DNA of 11,892 nucleotides from assembly GCA_020853255.1 (NCBI GenBank), contig JADYZI010000460.1, forward strand, positions 1 to 11,892. The letters are read 5' to 3'. Made by a program: the position numbers and the translations under genes. How positions within the stretch are numbered: position 1 is the first letter of the stretch; each line of letters begins with the position of its first letter. This DNA comes from Acidobacteriota bacterium (GTDB lineage Bacteria > Acidobacteriota > Blastocatellia > Pyrinomonadales > Pyrinomonadaceae). The notes under the pieces are model-generated. The model was not told the origin of the DNA. It did no database searches and saw only the letters and a list, made by a program, of their open reading frames with translations. Below, piece by piece: positions 1-7,758 of this stretch.

Positions 1-1228
1 CGACGCCAATGGATGCGGAAAGGAACTTAACGTAATTTCTAGCTTTTTCCGGCAATTCGTCAAAACCCGTAACTCCAACGGTCGATTCACGCCAACCCTC
101 AAGTGTTTCATAAACCGGCTGGATCGACCGGAGGTCGTGCGCCACAGCCGGAAACGTGTCAACTCGTGTTTCGCCTATCTTATAGCCGGTGCACACTTTG
201 ATCTCGTCCAGTTCATCTAGTACATCAAGTTTTGTCAGCGCGATCGAGTCGAATCCGTTCAATTCAGCGGCATAACGAGTAGCGACCGCATCAAACCAGC
301 CACATCGGCGCGGACGCCGGGTGACCGAGCCATATTCATTGCCGCGTTCGCGGATGAGATGGGCGATCGGCTCTTCGGCATCGAGCATCTCGGTCGGGAA
401 CGGGCCTTCACCGACCCTGGTCGCGTACGTTCGGACAATTCCAAGCACCCCTGAAATATGATGCGGCGGAATTCCAGCTCCAACTGACGCACCGCCTGCC
501 GTCGGATTGGATGACGTGACATATGGATATGTCCCGTGATCAACATCGAGCAACGTGGCCTGAGCTCCTTCGAGCAGGATACGCTTGTTCGCTTTGCGGG
601 CCTGCGCCAGAAAATGTGAGGTCTCGGTTACAAACGGACGAAGCCGCTCGACGAGCGGGGCCGTTTCATTATATATATCATCCGCCCTGAGCGGCTGCTG
701 GCCGAATAACACAATTATCCGATTCGCCTCTTCGAGGTTCCGGTCGATTCGCAGTCTTAATAGTTCGGGTGACAGCGCGTCAGACACTCTAATTCCACGC
801 CGGCCGACCTTGTCTTCATAGGCGGGGCCGATGCCGCGAAGAGTCGTACCGATCTTTTCATTTCCAAGCCTTTCTTCTGAAGTATGATCAAGGGCCTGAT
901 GATAAGGCATTATCAGATGGGCACGCGACGATACCTTAAGCCGGTCGGGCGTTACATCCACCCCCTGGCCTTTTATCTGATCGACCTCTTCAAAAAAGGC
1001 CTTCGGGTCGATGACCATGCCGTTGCCGAGAACGCACGTCTTGTCCGGATGAATGATACCTGACGGAAGCAGCCGCAGGACGAACGCCCGGTCGCCGACA
1101 TATACGCTGTGGCCGGCGTTGTGTCCGCCCTGATACCGGGCAACGATATCAAACCGGTCGGCGAGCAGATCGACAACCTTTCCCTTTCCTTCATCGCCCC
1201 ACTGGGCGCCGATAATAACAATGATCAT
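1..1228 (-). CDS. purA: Adenylosuccinate synthetase PurA, C-terminus cut by the window edge
   Basis: This enzyme joins IMP and L-aspartate using GTP to give adenylosuccinate, the first committed step from IMP to AMP, in the cytoplasm. The ATG at 1228-1226 opens a frame that stays open to base 1, giving 409 codons. E. coli PurA has 432 residues, so only about 20-25 are missing. Visible motifs are GDEGKGK (11-17) with the expected catalytic Asp12, GGHNAGH (34-40) with catalytic His40, the GTP-site motif TKLDVLD, and RRPRRCGWFD of the IMP/aspartate loop. That loop reads SVTRRPRR, whereas the family normally has TTGRPRR or similar, so an Arg replaces a near-invariant Gly. The start codon overlaps the stop of the upstream acetyltransferase gene as ATGA. 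No Shine-Dalgarno is visible, so translational coupling is the likely way it is initiated. Identification is secure. Confidence 0.97.
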   Translation of the reverse strand, partial: MIIVIIGAQWGDEGKGKVVDLLADRFDIVARYQGGHNAGHSVYVGDRAFVLRLLPSGIIHPDKTCVLGNGMVIDPKAFFEEVDQIKGQGVDVTPDRLKVSSRAHLIMPYHQALDHTSEERLGNEKIGTTLRGIGPAYEDKVGRRGIRVSDALSPELLRLRIDRNLEEANRIIVLFGQQPLRADDIYNETAPLVERLRPFVTETSHFLAQARKANKRILLEGAQATLLDVDHGTYPYVTSSNPTAGGASVGAGIPPHHISGVLGIVRTYATRVGEGPFPTEMLDAEEPIAHLIRERGNEYGSVTRRPRRCGWFDAVATRYAAELNGFDSIALTKLDVLDELDEIKVCTGYKIGETRVDTFPAVAHDLRSIQPVYETLEGWRESTVGVTGFDELPEKARNYVKFLSASIGV

Positions 1229-1803
1229 AGTTTCGAGTTTTCTATCAACCCATTCCATTCAGAGGCAAGCAGTCCATAAATCTCAAAATCGTGCAGCCGT
1301 CCGTTTCGGTATTCTGCCTGCCGCAGCACACCCTCGAGCTGAAATCCAAGCCGTTTCGGAATGGCCGAACTGCGCACATTTTCGGCAGAGCATCTTATCT
1401 CGATGCGGTTCATTTTCAGCTCGTTGATGGCAAAATCAATAAGCGTTCGACACGCTGAGGATATGATACCTTTCCCTTGTTCGTCTTGCGAAATCCAATA
1501 GCCGATCTCGGTTTTCATCGCGGACCAGTCGAAACTGACAAAACCGATCGAACCGATCAGCGTGCGGCCGCGAAAGATGCCCAGGCCCAAACCTTTTCGC
1601 TCCGCTCTATCTGCCTGTGTTTGAGCGATGAATTCCCGGGCGGAACCGAGCGAATAATCCGGCGTCATCCAAAGCATGAACGTCCGAAGGTGTTCGTAGT
1701 TGCTTGACACGGCCGCCAAGACAGATTCGGCGTCGTCCGCCGAAAACTCGCGCAGTTCTATCTGATCTTCAACTCGAAAACTTACCATCGGCCGAGCGTC
1801 CAT
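1225..1803 (-). CDS. GNAT family N-acetyltransferase, RimJ/RimL-like
   Basis: A 192-residue protein of the GNAT fold, closest in pattern to RimJ/RimL/YdaF-type enzymes. These transfer acetyl from acetyl-CoA to protein N-termini or, in relatives, to small amines. Visible are the N-terminal IELREFSADDAESVL strand-helix, the acetyl-CoA pyrophosphate loop QDEQGKGI (106-113), and the C-terminal block NVRSSAIPKRLGF...EGVLR (about 142-160) followed by DFEIYGLLASEW. The substrate cannot be read from the sequence. The start is uncertain: ATG at 1803 overlaps glgA by 22 bases, while ATG at 1788 (residue 6) overlaps it by 7 and sits just before the first conserved strand. Neither has a clear ribosome binding site. 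The stop overlaps the purA start by four bases (ATGA). The position between glgA and purA implies co-expression but not a known shared pathway. Confidence 0.9.
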   Translation of the reverse strand: MDARPMVSFRVEDQIELREFSADDAESVLAAVSSNYEHLRTFMLWMTPDYSLGSAREFIAQTQADRAERKGLGLGIFRGRTLIGSIGFVSFDWSAMKTEIGYWISQDEQGKGIISSACRTLIDFAINELKMNRIEIRCSAENVRSSAIPKRLGFQLEGVLRQAEYRNGRLHDFEIYGLLASEWNGLIENSKL

Positions 1804-3209
1804 TCATAAAGCTCGACATATTTTCGAGCGGCGTTTTGCCAGGAGTTGTCCTGCTTCATTCCATTTCGCTGAATGGTGCGCCAGGTCTCAGGGTCAGCGT
1901 AGGCGAACAATGCCTCGTATATACGTTCCAAAAACCGATCCGCACTGTACGGGCCAAACTTAAAGCCGTTACCTGTTCCCGTGACCGAATCGAAATTCTG
2001 TACGGTGTCGTCCAACCCGCCGACGGCCCGGACGATCGGCACAGTTCCATAGCGAAGGCTGTACATTTGATTAAGGCCGCACGGCTCGAATTTGGAGGGC
2101 ATCATAAAGATGTCCGCACCGGCTTCGATCTTGTGGGCGAGTGTTTCGTTATAGCCGCGAAATATACCGACCTGGTCGGGAGCGTGATCACGCAATGCCT
2201 GCCAGAAATCTTCGTACCGTTTTTCGCCCGAACCGAGTGAAATGATATATGCGCCGGTCGCAAGTATCTCGCCCGCTACCTGCATCATCAGGTCAATTCC
2301 CTTTTGAGCGGTCAGTCGCGTCACGTTCGCAAAGATCGGACGTTCGATCCGGACGGGCAGCGAAAATTCTTCGAGCAAGAGGCGTTTGCACTCACGTTTC
2401 CCCTCGAGGTTCTGTTCGTCAAAGTGCGCGCCGATCTCAGGGTCGGTCCGCGGGTTCCAAACCTCGTAATCGACGCCGTTCGTTATTCCAACCAGCCGGT
2501 CCGACCGCTGACGCGTGAGCCAGTCAAGTCCATAACCGTTCTCGGGCATTTGTATCTCTTGCGCATAGCGGCGGGAAACTGTGGACAAAGTGTCCGACAC
2601 CGAAAGCCCTGCCTTCATTGCCGAAGCGGCCCCGTTTGAAAGAAACGCGTTCCGTTCCTGTTCGCCGCCGAAGCCAAATTTCCACAATTCATGCGATCCG
2701 AACACGCCTTGATATGCCATGTTGTGGATGGAAAATACGGTGCGAGTTTGCTGCCAATATGCGTCCCATTGCCGCAGGGAGGCAAGTTCGACCGCCGCAA
2801 AGCCGCAGTGCCAGTCGTTTAGGTGAACAATATCGGGCGGCGGGCCGATGCGTTTCAAAAGCGTAAGTGCGGCGTGGTTAAAGAACGCAAAACGCTCGTG
2901 GTCTTCCCGATATCCATAGATGGAGTCGCGATGAAAGTATGACGGCGCGTCGATCAGGAATGTGGGTGAGCCATTTGCCTCGCTGTAAAAGGCCTTGGCC
3001 GGGTAAATGCCGCCGCGCCAATCTACATTCAGGTCGTCGATGGCGGTGCTCCAAAGGTATTCCGCCTTTGTCTGCCAATAGCAGGGCGTGATAAGGACCG
3101 AGTCCACGCCGATCTGCTTCAAAGCTTTCGGCAAGGCCCCCGCAACATCGCCCAGCCCTCCCGTTTTGGAGTAAGGAACCGCCTCGGCAGATATGACCGC
3201 AACACGCAT
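1782..3209 (-). CDS. glgA: Glycogen (starch) synthase GlgA
   Basis: A glycosyltransferase of family GT5 that moves glucose from ADP-glucose to the non-reducing end of an alpha-1,4-glucan, releasing ADP; a cytoplasmic enzyme. At 475 residues it matches E. coli GlgA (477). The N-terminal KTGGLGDV loop (15-22) binds ADP-glucose. HLNDWH (129-134) lies in the first Rossmann half. TRLTAQKG (297-304) supplies the conserved Arg298 and Lys303, and FEPCGL (374-379) supplies the catalytic-site Glu and the redox-type Cys region, followed by GTVPIVRAVGGLDDTV. All expected core residues are present, so it should be active. The ATG at 3209 gives the canonical MRVAVISAEAVPYSKTGG start. No Shine-Dalgarno is visible. 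No other glycogen gene (glgB, glgC, glgP) is nearby. The gene follows a strong terminator and leads a tightly overlapping set with the acetyltransferase and purA. Confidence 0.97.
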   Translation of the reverse strand: MRVAVISAEAVPYSKTGGLGDVAGALPKALKQIGVDSVLITPCYWQTKAEYLWSTAIDDLNVDWRGGIYPAKAFYSEANGSPTFLIDAPSYFHRDSIYGYREDHERFAFFNHAALTLLKRIGPPPDIVHLNDWHCGFAAVELASLRQWDAYWQQTRTVFSIHNMAYQGVFGSHELWKFGFGGEQERNAFLSNGAASAMKAGLSVSDTLSTVSRRYAQEIQMPENGYGLDWLTRQRSDRLVGITNGVDYEVWNPRTDPEIGAHFDEQNLEGKRECKRLLLEEFSLPVRIERPIFANVTRLTAQKGIDLMMQVAGEILATGAYIISLGSGEKRYEDFWQALRDHAPDQVGIFRGYNETLAHKIEAGADIFMMPSKFEPCGLNQMYSLRYGTVPIVRAVGGLDDTVQNFDSVTGTGNGFKFGPYSADRFLERIYEALFAYADPETWRTIQRNGMKQDNSWQNAARKYVELYEWTLGRW

Positions 3210-3230
3210 AATTTGAGCTGAGTACGCAAT

Positions 3231-3260
3231 AGTTTACAGCGAACAGCCGGGCAGATACAA
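3231..3260 (-). promoter_or_regulatory. Possible promoter for the glgA operon
   Basis: Read on the minus strand, a TTGTAT hexamer (3260-3255) and a TAAACT hexamer (3236-3231) are separated by 18 bases. They match the sigma-70 consensus at three and four positions respectively. The TAAACT ends 21 bases before the glgA ATG. The -35-like hexamer overlaps the T-tract of the preceding terminator. The matches are weak, but the gene needs its own promoter because a terminator lies immediately upstream. Confidence 0.3.
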
Positions 3261-3288
3261 AAAGCCGGAGAGCAAAAAGCCCTCCGGC
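3259..3288 (-). terminator. Intrinsic terminator of the receptor gene
   Basis: On the minus strand, GCCGGAGGGC, loop TTTTT and GCTCTCCGGC form a 10-base-pair stem (one G-U pair) followed directly by TTTTT. This is a textbook Rho-independent terminator. It begins 27 bases after the receptor stop codon and separates it from glgA. The plus-strand reading has no T-run after the stem, so it should act mainly in the minus direction. Confidence 0.88.
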
Positions 3289-3314
3289 ATAGGTTTCCTA
3301 ACAACGGAACGAGA

Positions 3315-6300
3315 TCAGAAATTGAATCTGATCATCAGGTCGATGATGCGGCCGCCCGGATCATTCGTTGTCGAGGTATCCTGGTAGGCTGAACCGTTGC
3401 CCATTTGGCCAAAGGTCGAACCGCCAACACCCAGCGAAACAACGTCCGCAGCCCATCCGCCAACACGGAAGTTCGGGGCATTGAGCACGTCCAGCGAAGT
3501 AAGCCGGAGTTCGATATTGCGTTTCTCTCCAAGCTTGATCTTCTTCATTATCGCGGCATCGAGCTTAAAGAAGCTTGGGCCGTAAACGATCAGGTTGTTG
3601 AACCCGCATTCACCCCCAAATCTGGCGACGCAGTTACCGGTCCCGGCAGGGGCAATATACCTGCCCTGCGGACCGCCGGTACCGTACGTCGTTCCATATC
3701 CACCGTTGCTGTTGGTATTCGCAACGTTGATATCGAACGCACGCCTGGTATTGATGATGATATCCTCCGGCAAGTAAGTCACGACCTGGACCCCATCGAT
3801 GACCGTGTTCTTGTAAACACCGATCGCCTTCTGAAGTTCTTTCTTTGTCATTCCCACAAGCTGAACATTACCGAGTGAGAACGGCGAACCGCTCTGCCAG
3901 CGGACCGTCGGCAGTATCTGCCATCCGCCAAGGATCGCATCAACAAACCAATTCGCGTTGCCGAGAAGTGGTTTGCCCCGCCCGATCGGAACTTCATATG
4001 TTGCATCGACCTTGAACTGATGGGTCAGGTCAAACGCTTGAATGTTCCGTGCAAGGTCAAGGCCGCCTTCGCGCTGAGAGAAACCGGCAAACGCCACGCT
4101 GCTCGAAGCATAAGCATTCGCCCGAGCCTTCGACCAAACGTAGCTTGCCTGCACACGAATGCCGTCCGAAAGACGACGGCGAAGCTCAACTATGCCAGAG
4201 TCATACCACGTCTTGTTGCTGTTATCAACAACATATGAATTGGCTGGGGTCGTAGGATTGACGTAGAAGAAGTTGCTCGGCAGGCCGTTTGCAATAGCAT
4301 TCGCCCTTCGGGCGGCATTGCTCTCAAAACTGGAACCGCTAAAGGTGAACGGATTAGGATTCAACCTTGAAAGCGCGTTGACAAGAGTCGAGTTGGCGAA
4401 ATTCGAAGCCGAATACCTTGCAGGATTTGTCGGGTCATAGTTCGCCGCTGAGTTGAAATACGCAAGCATTATCGGCAGCTGGCTGGTACCAGATCCGGCA
4501 CCAAAATAGGCAAAAGTATTGCCGCGGCCCGCCGCAATGTTAGCGTACAAGTTCTGCTGCGCAAGCAGAAACTCTGCCGCAAAACCATTCTCGATCGTAT
4601 TGAACTCATTTATATTGTATTGCCGCTGAAGGTCGATTCCGCGGTTTCCAACATAGCGAAGTTCGATGACCGTATTCCTGTCGATCTCGCGCTGATAGCC
4701 AAAGCTGAATGAGTGGACGGTTCCGGTTTTCAGGTCCGGGCTGAATGCATTCGTTGCATCAGCCGCCGTCAGAGCTATTGGATACGCAGGCGCCGTACCG
4801 ACAATTCCCGGACGTGGCGTCAAATTCGGATTGTTCAGGTCTCGAAGGTTGGTCCCTACCGTTAGGTTACCGAGGCCCAGGCTTCGCGAAAGAGACAAGG
4901 CTCCACCTGGATTCGCACCGTTAATACTCTCAAGAAGGTTTGCACCTTCGCGAACGAACGAAACAGAATATCCGCCCCGGAAAACGCTCTTCCCGGCATC
5001 GCCGAAGATGGAGCCGAGAAAACCTTCGCCAAAATCGGGACTCCACACAACACCAAGCGTCGGTGCGAAGTTGTTATAGTCGCCAGGATACGCTTCGTCG
5101 CCCGGCTGCAGCGGGATAACGCGCGGAGCCGTTCCCGTAAGAGTTCCCGGTTTGAAGATATTGCCAAGTCCCGAAACACCATAAACCTGATCAAAGCTTT
5201 CGAGCCGTGAATAGTTGCCAACGCTCTTTGCTATCCATGGCGTCTGCGGCTGCCAACGGACGCCGAAGTTCAGTGTGAAGGTCGGGCTCATCCGCCAACT
5301 GTCCTGAGCATAAAGGCCGTACGTCGTCTGCTTCGCCGCCCTGAACAGCGGCCCATTCTCGGCATACTGTCCGTCCTGGCCAAGGTAAGCGGTTGTTGTA
5401 TAGCTAAGTACGCGTCCAATGAGCGTCGCGTACATGGCGCGAGCACTTCCTTGTATAGAGGAGGTCGACCCCGGCATCGTGGTCGCGTTGAACATCGTGA
5501 ACTCAATGCCGTCGGTCGAATCGATGCCAAACCCGACCGAAGGGACGATGCGGTTATTGGCTGATCCCAACGACCTAATGATCTTGTACTGTCCGCCGAA
5601 GCTGATGCTGTGCGAACCGGCCGTCCAGGTCACATTGTCGGTAAGGTCATAAGTTGGCGTCGAGCGTGCACTTTTTGAGTTAAGTGCCACTGGTGACGTT
5701 AAGCCTGCCGCATCAACGCCAAGCAGGCGGCCTCCCATATAATCAAAATCCGCCGCGGTGATAGTAGCAAAAAATGCGCTGTCACCGAACGATTGAGCAT
5801 ATCGGGCCTCGTTGACGATACTCTGCGTGATCGTTGAGCGGACAGCGATCGCGGTCGAGTTCCTCTCGGAACCTTGTCCATACGCGGGAAAGCCAGGATA
5901 TCTCGGCTCAACAGAGTTGAGAAAGTCAGTGCCCGGATAGAATTTCTGCCGGTTCAACACGACTTCGAGGGCGTGGTTCTTATGAAAATTGACGTCAAAC
6001 CGCAAAGCCAAAAACTTTCGCTTTTGGTTGCCGCTAGGCTGGAAAGTGAAAGTTTGGTAGTTTGGCTGGCCCGAGATCGGTGTCAATGTTCCTTCAGTAC
6101 CGACGGCCGATCGGATCCTCGCAAGCACAGCTCCAACCGTCGGGTCCGGCGTTGCCAGGGCACCATTTGCCGCCGCGATCGCATACAGATCGACAGTCTG
6201 AACACCCGACGAGGTGTTGTAAGAAAAGAGGCCATTCTGGGCCGCCGGTGTCAGGACCGTCCTTGTTCGCGTAAGAGATTCCGGCTGGCGGAATTCCTCA

Positions 6301-7265
6301 TAATTTACGAAAAAGAACGCCTCATCTTTGCCGGATTTGAAGAATGATCCGCCGCCATCGCCAAATCGCGGATACGGGATCGGGCCGCTGAAACGGCCGC
6401 CGTATTGATTCAGGCGAAGCTTTTGACGGAAGGCCTTGCCGTTATCATCTCGCCTGCCATCCCGGTTAAGGTACCAATAGTTGGCATTCAGCCCTTCGTC
6501 GCGGTGCTGCCAATAAAGGCCGCCGCTGTAATCATTGTTCCCCCTGCGGGTCACGAACCGAACCTGAACAGCACCGTCGCCAGAGCTTTCAGCTCCCGGA
6601 TTCGCAGTAGATACGGTCACCTCTTCGATGGCGTCGATACGCGGGCGAACGTATGTAAAATAACCGTCGCTCGACCGAAGCAGGTTGTCCTGAACGTCCA
6701 CGCCGTCGATGCTGATGGTAAGCGAGCCCTTTGGCAGGCCATTGATCGAGGCTGATCGCGGACGGCCGACCGTTGCCGTGCCTGGTAGCAGGCCGACAAG
6801 ATCGAGTGCGTCACGCGATGCGATCGGTGTATCAACGATCTGACGGCCCTGAATGGTCGTGCCGATCGTTGCGGTCTGCGTCTGCAGCACTTCGCCTCCG
6901 GCACCGGTAACCGTCACGCTTTCGCTGACATCGCCCGTCTGCAGGGTTACATGGACCGTCGTCGGCACACCAACGTCAACCTTTACGTTCTCAACAAGCG
7001 TTCGCTTGAAGTTGGGCGCCGAAACGGTAACCGTATAAAGGCCTGAGTTGAGCGCCGGAATGCGGTAGCCGCCGCTTGAATTTGTTGAAACAGTGAATTG
7101 CTGGCCGCCCGCACCACTGACGACGACCGTTGCGCTAGGGACGACCGCTCCGTTGGCATCCACAACCGTACCGGCTATGGACCCGGAGATCTGAGCAAGC
7201 GTCACCAATTGAAATACAAATATCAGTACGCCTGCCGCCAACAGACGTAGAGTTCTATCTCTCAT
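3315..7265 (-). CDS. TonB-dependent receptor-like outer-membrane protein with carboxypeptidase-regulatory-like N-terminal domain (Oar-like)
   Basis: A 1,316-residue predicted outer-membrane beta-barrel. Residues 1-24 form a signal peptide (basic MRDRTLR, then a hydrophobic run to TLA). Residues about 26-110 form a beta-sandwich of the carboxypeptidase-regulatory/Cna-B type (GSIAGTVVDANGAVVPSATV, then GGYRIPALNSGLYTVTV). ESVTVTG (115-121) resembles a TonB box. Residues about 125-245 look like the plug (RDALDLVGLLPG, SISIDGVD-like, IDAIEEVTV). The rest is rich in aromatic, Asn and Gly barrel strands and ends IRFNF, the terminal Phe being the usual BAM recognition signal. Such proteins import large or scarce ligands or act as adhesin-like surface proteins; the ligand cannot be predicted. 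No SusD-like lipoprotein, TonB/ExbB/ExbD or sigma/anti-sigma pair is adjacent. It appears monocistronic, with a strong GGAGG site in front and an intrinsic terminator behind. Confidence 0.9.
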   Translation of the reverse strand: MRDRTLRLLAAGVLIFVFQLVTLAQISGSIAGTVVDANGAVVPSATVVVSGAGGQQFTVSTNSSGGYRIPALNSGLYTVTVSAPNFKRTLVENVKVDVGVPTTVHVTLQTGDVSESVTVTGAGGEVLQTQTATIGTTIQGRQIVDTPIASRDALDLVGLLPGTATVGRPRSASINGLPKGSLTISIDGVDVQDNLLRSSDGYFTYVRPRIDAIEEVTVSTANPGAESSGDGAVQVRFVTRRGNNDYSGGLYWQHRDEGLNANYWYLNRDGRRDDNGKAFRQKLRLNQYGGRFSGPIPYPRFGDGGGSFFKSGKDEAFFFVNYEEFRQPESLTRTRTVLTPAAQNGLFSYNTSSGVQTVDLYAIAAANGALATPDPTVGAVLARIRSAVGTEGTLTPISGQPNYQTFTFQPSGNQKRKFLALRFDVNFHKNHALEVVLNRQKFYPGTDFLNSVEPRYPGFPAYGQGSERNSTAIAVRSTITQSIVNEARYAQSFGDSAFFATITAADFDYMGGRLLGVDAAGLTSPVALNSKSARSTPTYDLTDNVTWTAGSHSISFGGQYKIIRSLGSANNRIVPSVGFGIDSTDGIEFTMFNATTMPGSTSSIQGSARAMYATLIGRVLSYTTTAYLGQDGQYAENGPLFRAAKQTTYGLYAQDSWRMSPTFTLNFGVRWQPQTPWIAKSVGNYSRLESFDQVYGVSGLGNIFKPGTLTGTAPRVIPLQPGDEAYPGDYNNFAPTLGVVWSPDFGEGFLGSIFGDAGKSVFRGGYSVSFVREGANLLESINGANPGGALSLSRSLGLGNLTVGTNLRDLNNPNLTPRPGIVGTAPAYPIALTAADATNAFSPDLKTGTVHSFSFGYQREIDRNTVIELRYVGNRGIDLQRQYNINEFNTIENGFAAEFLLAQQNLYANIAAGRGNTFAYFGAGSGTSQLPIMLAYFNSAANYDPTNPARYSASNFANSTLVNALSRLNPNPFTFSGSSFESNAARRANAIANGLPSNFFYVNPTTPANSYVVDNSNKTWYDSGIVELRRRLSDGIRVQASYVWSKARANAYASSSVAFAGFSQREGGLDLARNIQAFDLTHQFKVDATYEVPIGRGKPLLGNANWFVDAILGGWQILPTVRWQSGSPFSLGNVQLVGMTKKELQKAIGVYKNTVIDGVQVVTYLPEDIIINTRRAFDINVANTNSNGGYGTTYGTGGPQGRYIAPAGTGNCVARFGGECGFNNLIVYGPSFFKLDAAIMKKIKLGEKRNIELRLTSLDVLNAPNFRVGGWAADVVSLGVGGSTFGQMGNGSAYQDTSTTNDPGGRIIDLMIRFNF

Positions 7266-7271
7266 TTTGCT

Positions 7272-7276
7272 CCTCC
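7272..7276 (-). promoter_or_regulatory. Strong ribosome binding site of the receptor gene
   Basis: The minus strand reads TTGGAGGAGCAAA immediately before the ATG at 7265, so GGAGG lies six bases from the start. This fixes the start codon of the receptor gene. It is the strongest Shine-Dalgarno sequence in the window, suggesting high translation. Confidence 0.85.
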
Positions 7277-7503
7277 AAGATATAGATTCAAATACCCACT
7301 CAATACTCAGAAAGAATAAGGACGGTAAAACCTATACAAAAACAGAGAACCCTAGATTATGATCTTGAATGAAAGTATGTGCCGAAAAAGCACAGGCAAC
7401 ATTTATGCCGAAAAGAATGAAGCTACAATAGCATTGAATCAATTAAGTTTACAAGCCGGATCTCGCAAGTTTCCCGCCGAGAGATTGCGGATATCGGAGA
7501 ATC

Positions 7504-7517
7504 TTCAAAATTTTGAA
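7504..7517. repeat. 14-base perfect palindrome upstream of the receptor gene
   Basis: TTCAAAATTTTGAA is a perfect dyad about 240 bases upstream of the receptor start codon. It could be a binding site for a dimeric regulator, but it is AT-rich and could arise by chance. No cognate regulator is encoded in the window. Confidence 0.4.
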
Positions 7518-7610
7518 TATCCATCGGGGACGCGTCGTTGTTTCCAGATAGAAAAAGAGGATGTCTGAAAGATTCTCAGATAGCTCCAATTTGACCCATC
7601 CTATTCATAG

Positions 7611-7682
7611 ATTCAGCTTTCCTTCATCTTATTCTGTGGTTAGTAATTCTTTACCACAGAATAGGATGAAGGAAAGCCGAAT
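7611..7682. repeat. Long near-perfect inverted repeat (30-base arms, 12-base loop)
   Basis: The left arm (7611-7640) and right arm (7653-7682) are reverse complements except for two positions. One is a C/T difference that would still pair as G-U in one strand's RNA, and the other is a mismatch at 7615/7678. The central 25 bases of each arm (7616-7640 and 7653-7677) differ at just one position. The loop is TAGTAATTCTTT. Neither strand has a T-run after the stem, so it is not a standard intrinsic terminator, although so strong a hairpin downstream of rho would protect or define the 3' end of its transcript. Each arm contains the word GAATARGATGAA (R is A or G), and further copies flank the arms at 7597-7606 and 7679-7690. 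It could be a REP/MITE-like element; no transposase or clear target duplication is visible. Confidence 0.85.
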
Positions 7683-7758
7683 AAGATGAACAGAAGTGAC
7701 GTCCACGGCGCCGGAAAGCTTTTATGACATCCTACTTTGAACGATCGATCCTACGCAT

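Larger units (their letters stand above)
7266..7758. other. Non-coding region between rho and the receptor gene
   Basis: About 490 bases with no convincing gene, clearly more AT-rich than the flanking genes. It must hold the 3' end of the rho transcript and the promoter and leader of the receptor gene. Going from the receptor upward it contains the GGAGG site, a weak promoter-like pair (minus strand TTTTGT at 7341-7336 and TATTCT at 7318-7313, spacer 17), two copies of TGCCGAAAA near 7380 and 7406, the perfect palindrome TTCAAAATTTTGAA (7504-7517), a small TCTGA/TCAGA hairpin (7564-7580) and the large inverted repeat described separately. No canonical hairpin plus T-run follows rho in the minus direction. 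Confidence 0.8.

Noticed and set aside
1704..2240. A 178-codon plus-strand open frame
   Set aside because: It is antisense to glgA and the acetyltransferase gene, both of which have intact family motifs. It has no domain of its own.
5874..6347. A 157-codon plus-strand open frame inside the receptor gene
   Set aside because: It is antisense to the continuous barrel-coding frame and has no ribosome binding site or recognisable motif.
7359..7568. A 69-codon plus-strand open frame in the non-coding region upstream of the receptor gene
   Set aside because: It has no ribosome binding site, no recognisable domain, and runs against every other gene. It is short enough to occur by chance in AT-rich DNA. 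Conservation in relatives would be needed to revive it.
7611..7682. The long inverted repeat as a classical bidirectional intrinsic terminator
   Set aside because: The stem is strong, but neither strand has a T-run after it, so the standard mechanism is not supported. It is kept as a repeat of unknown role.
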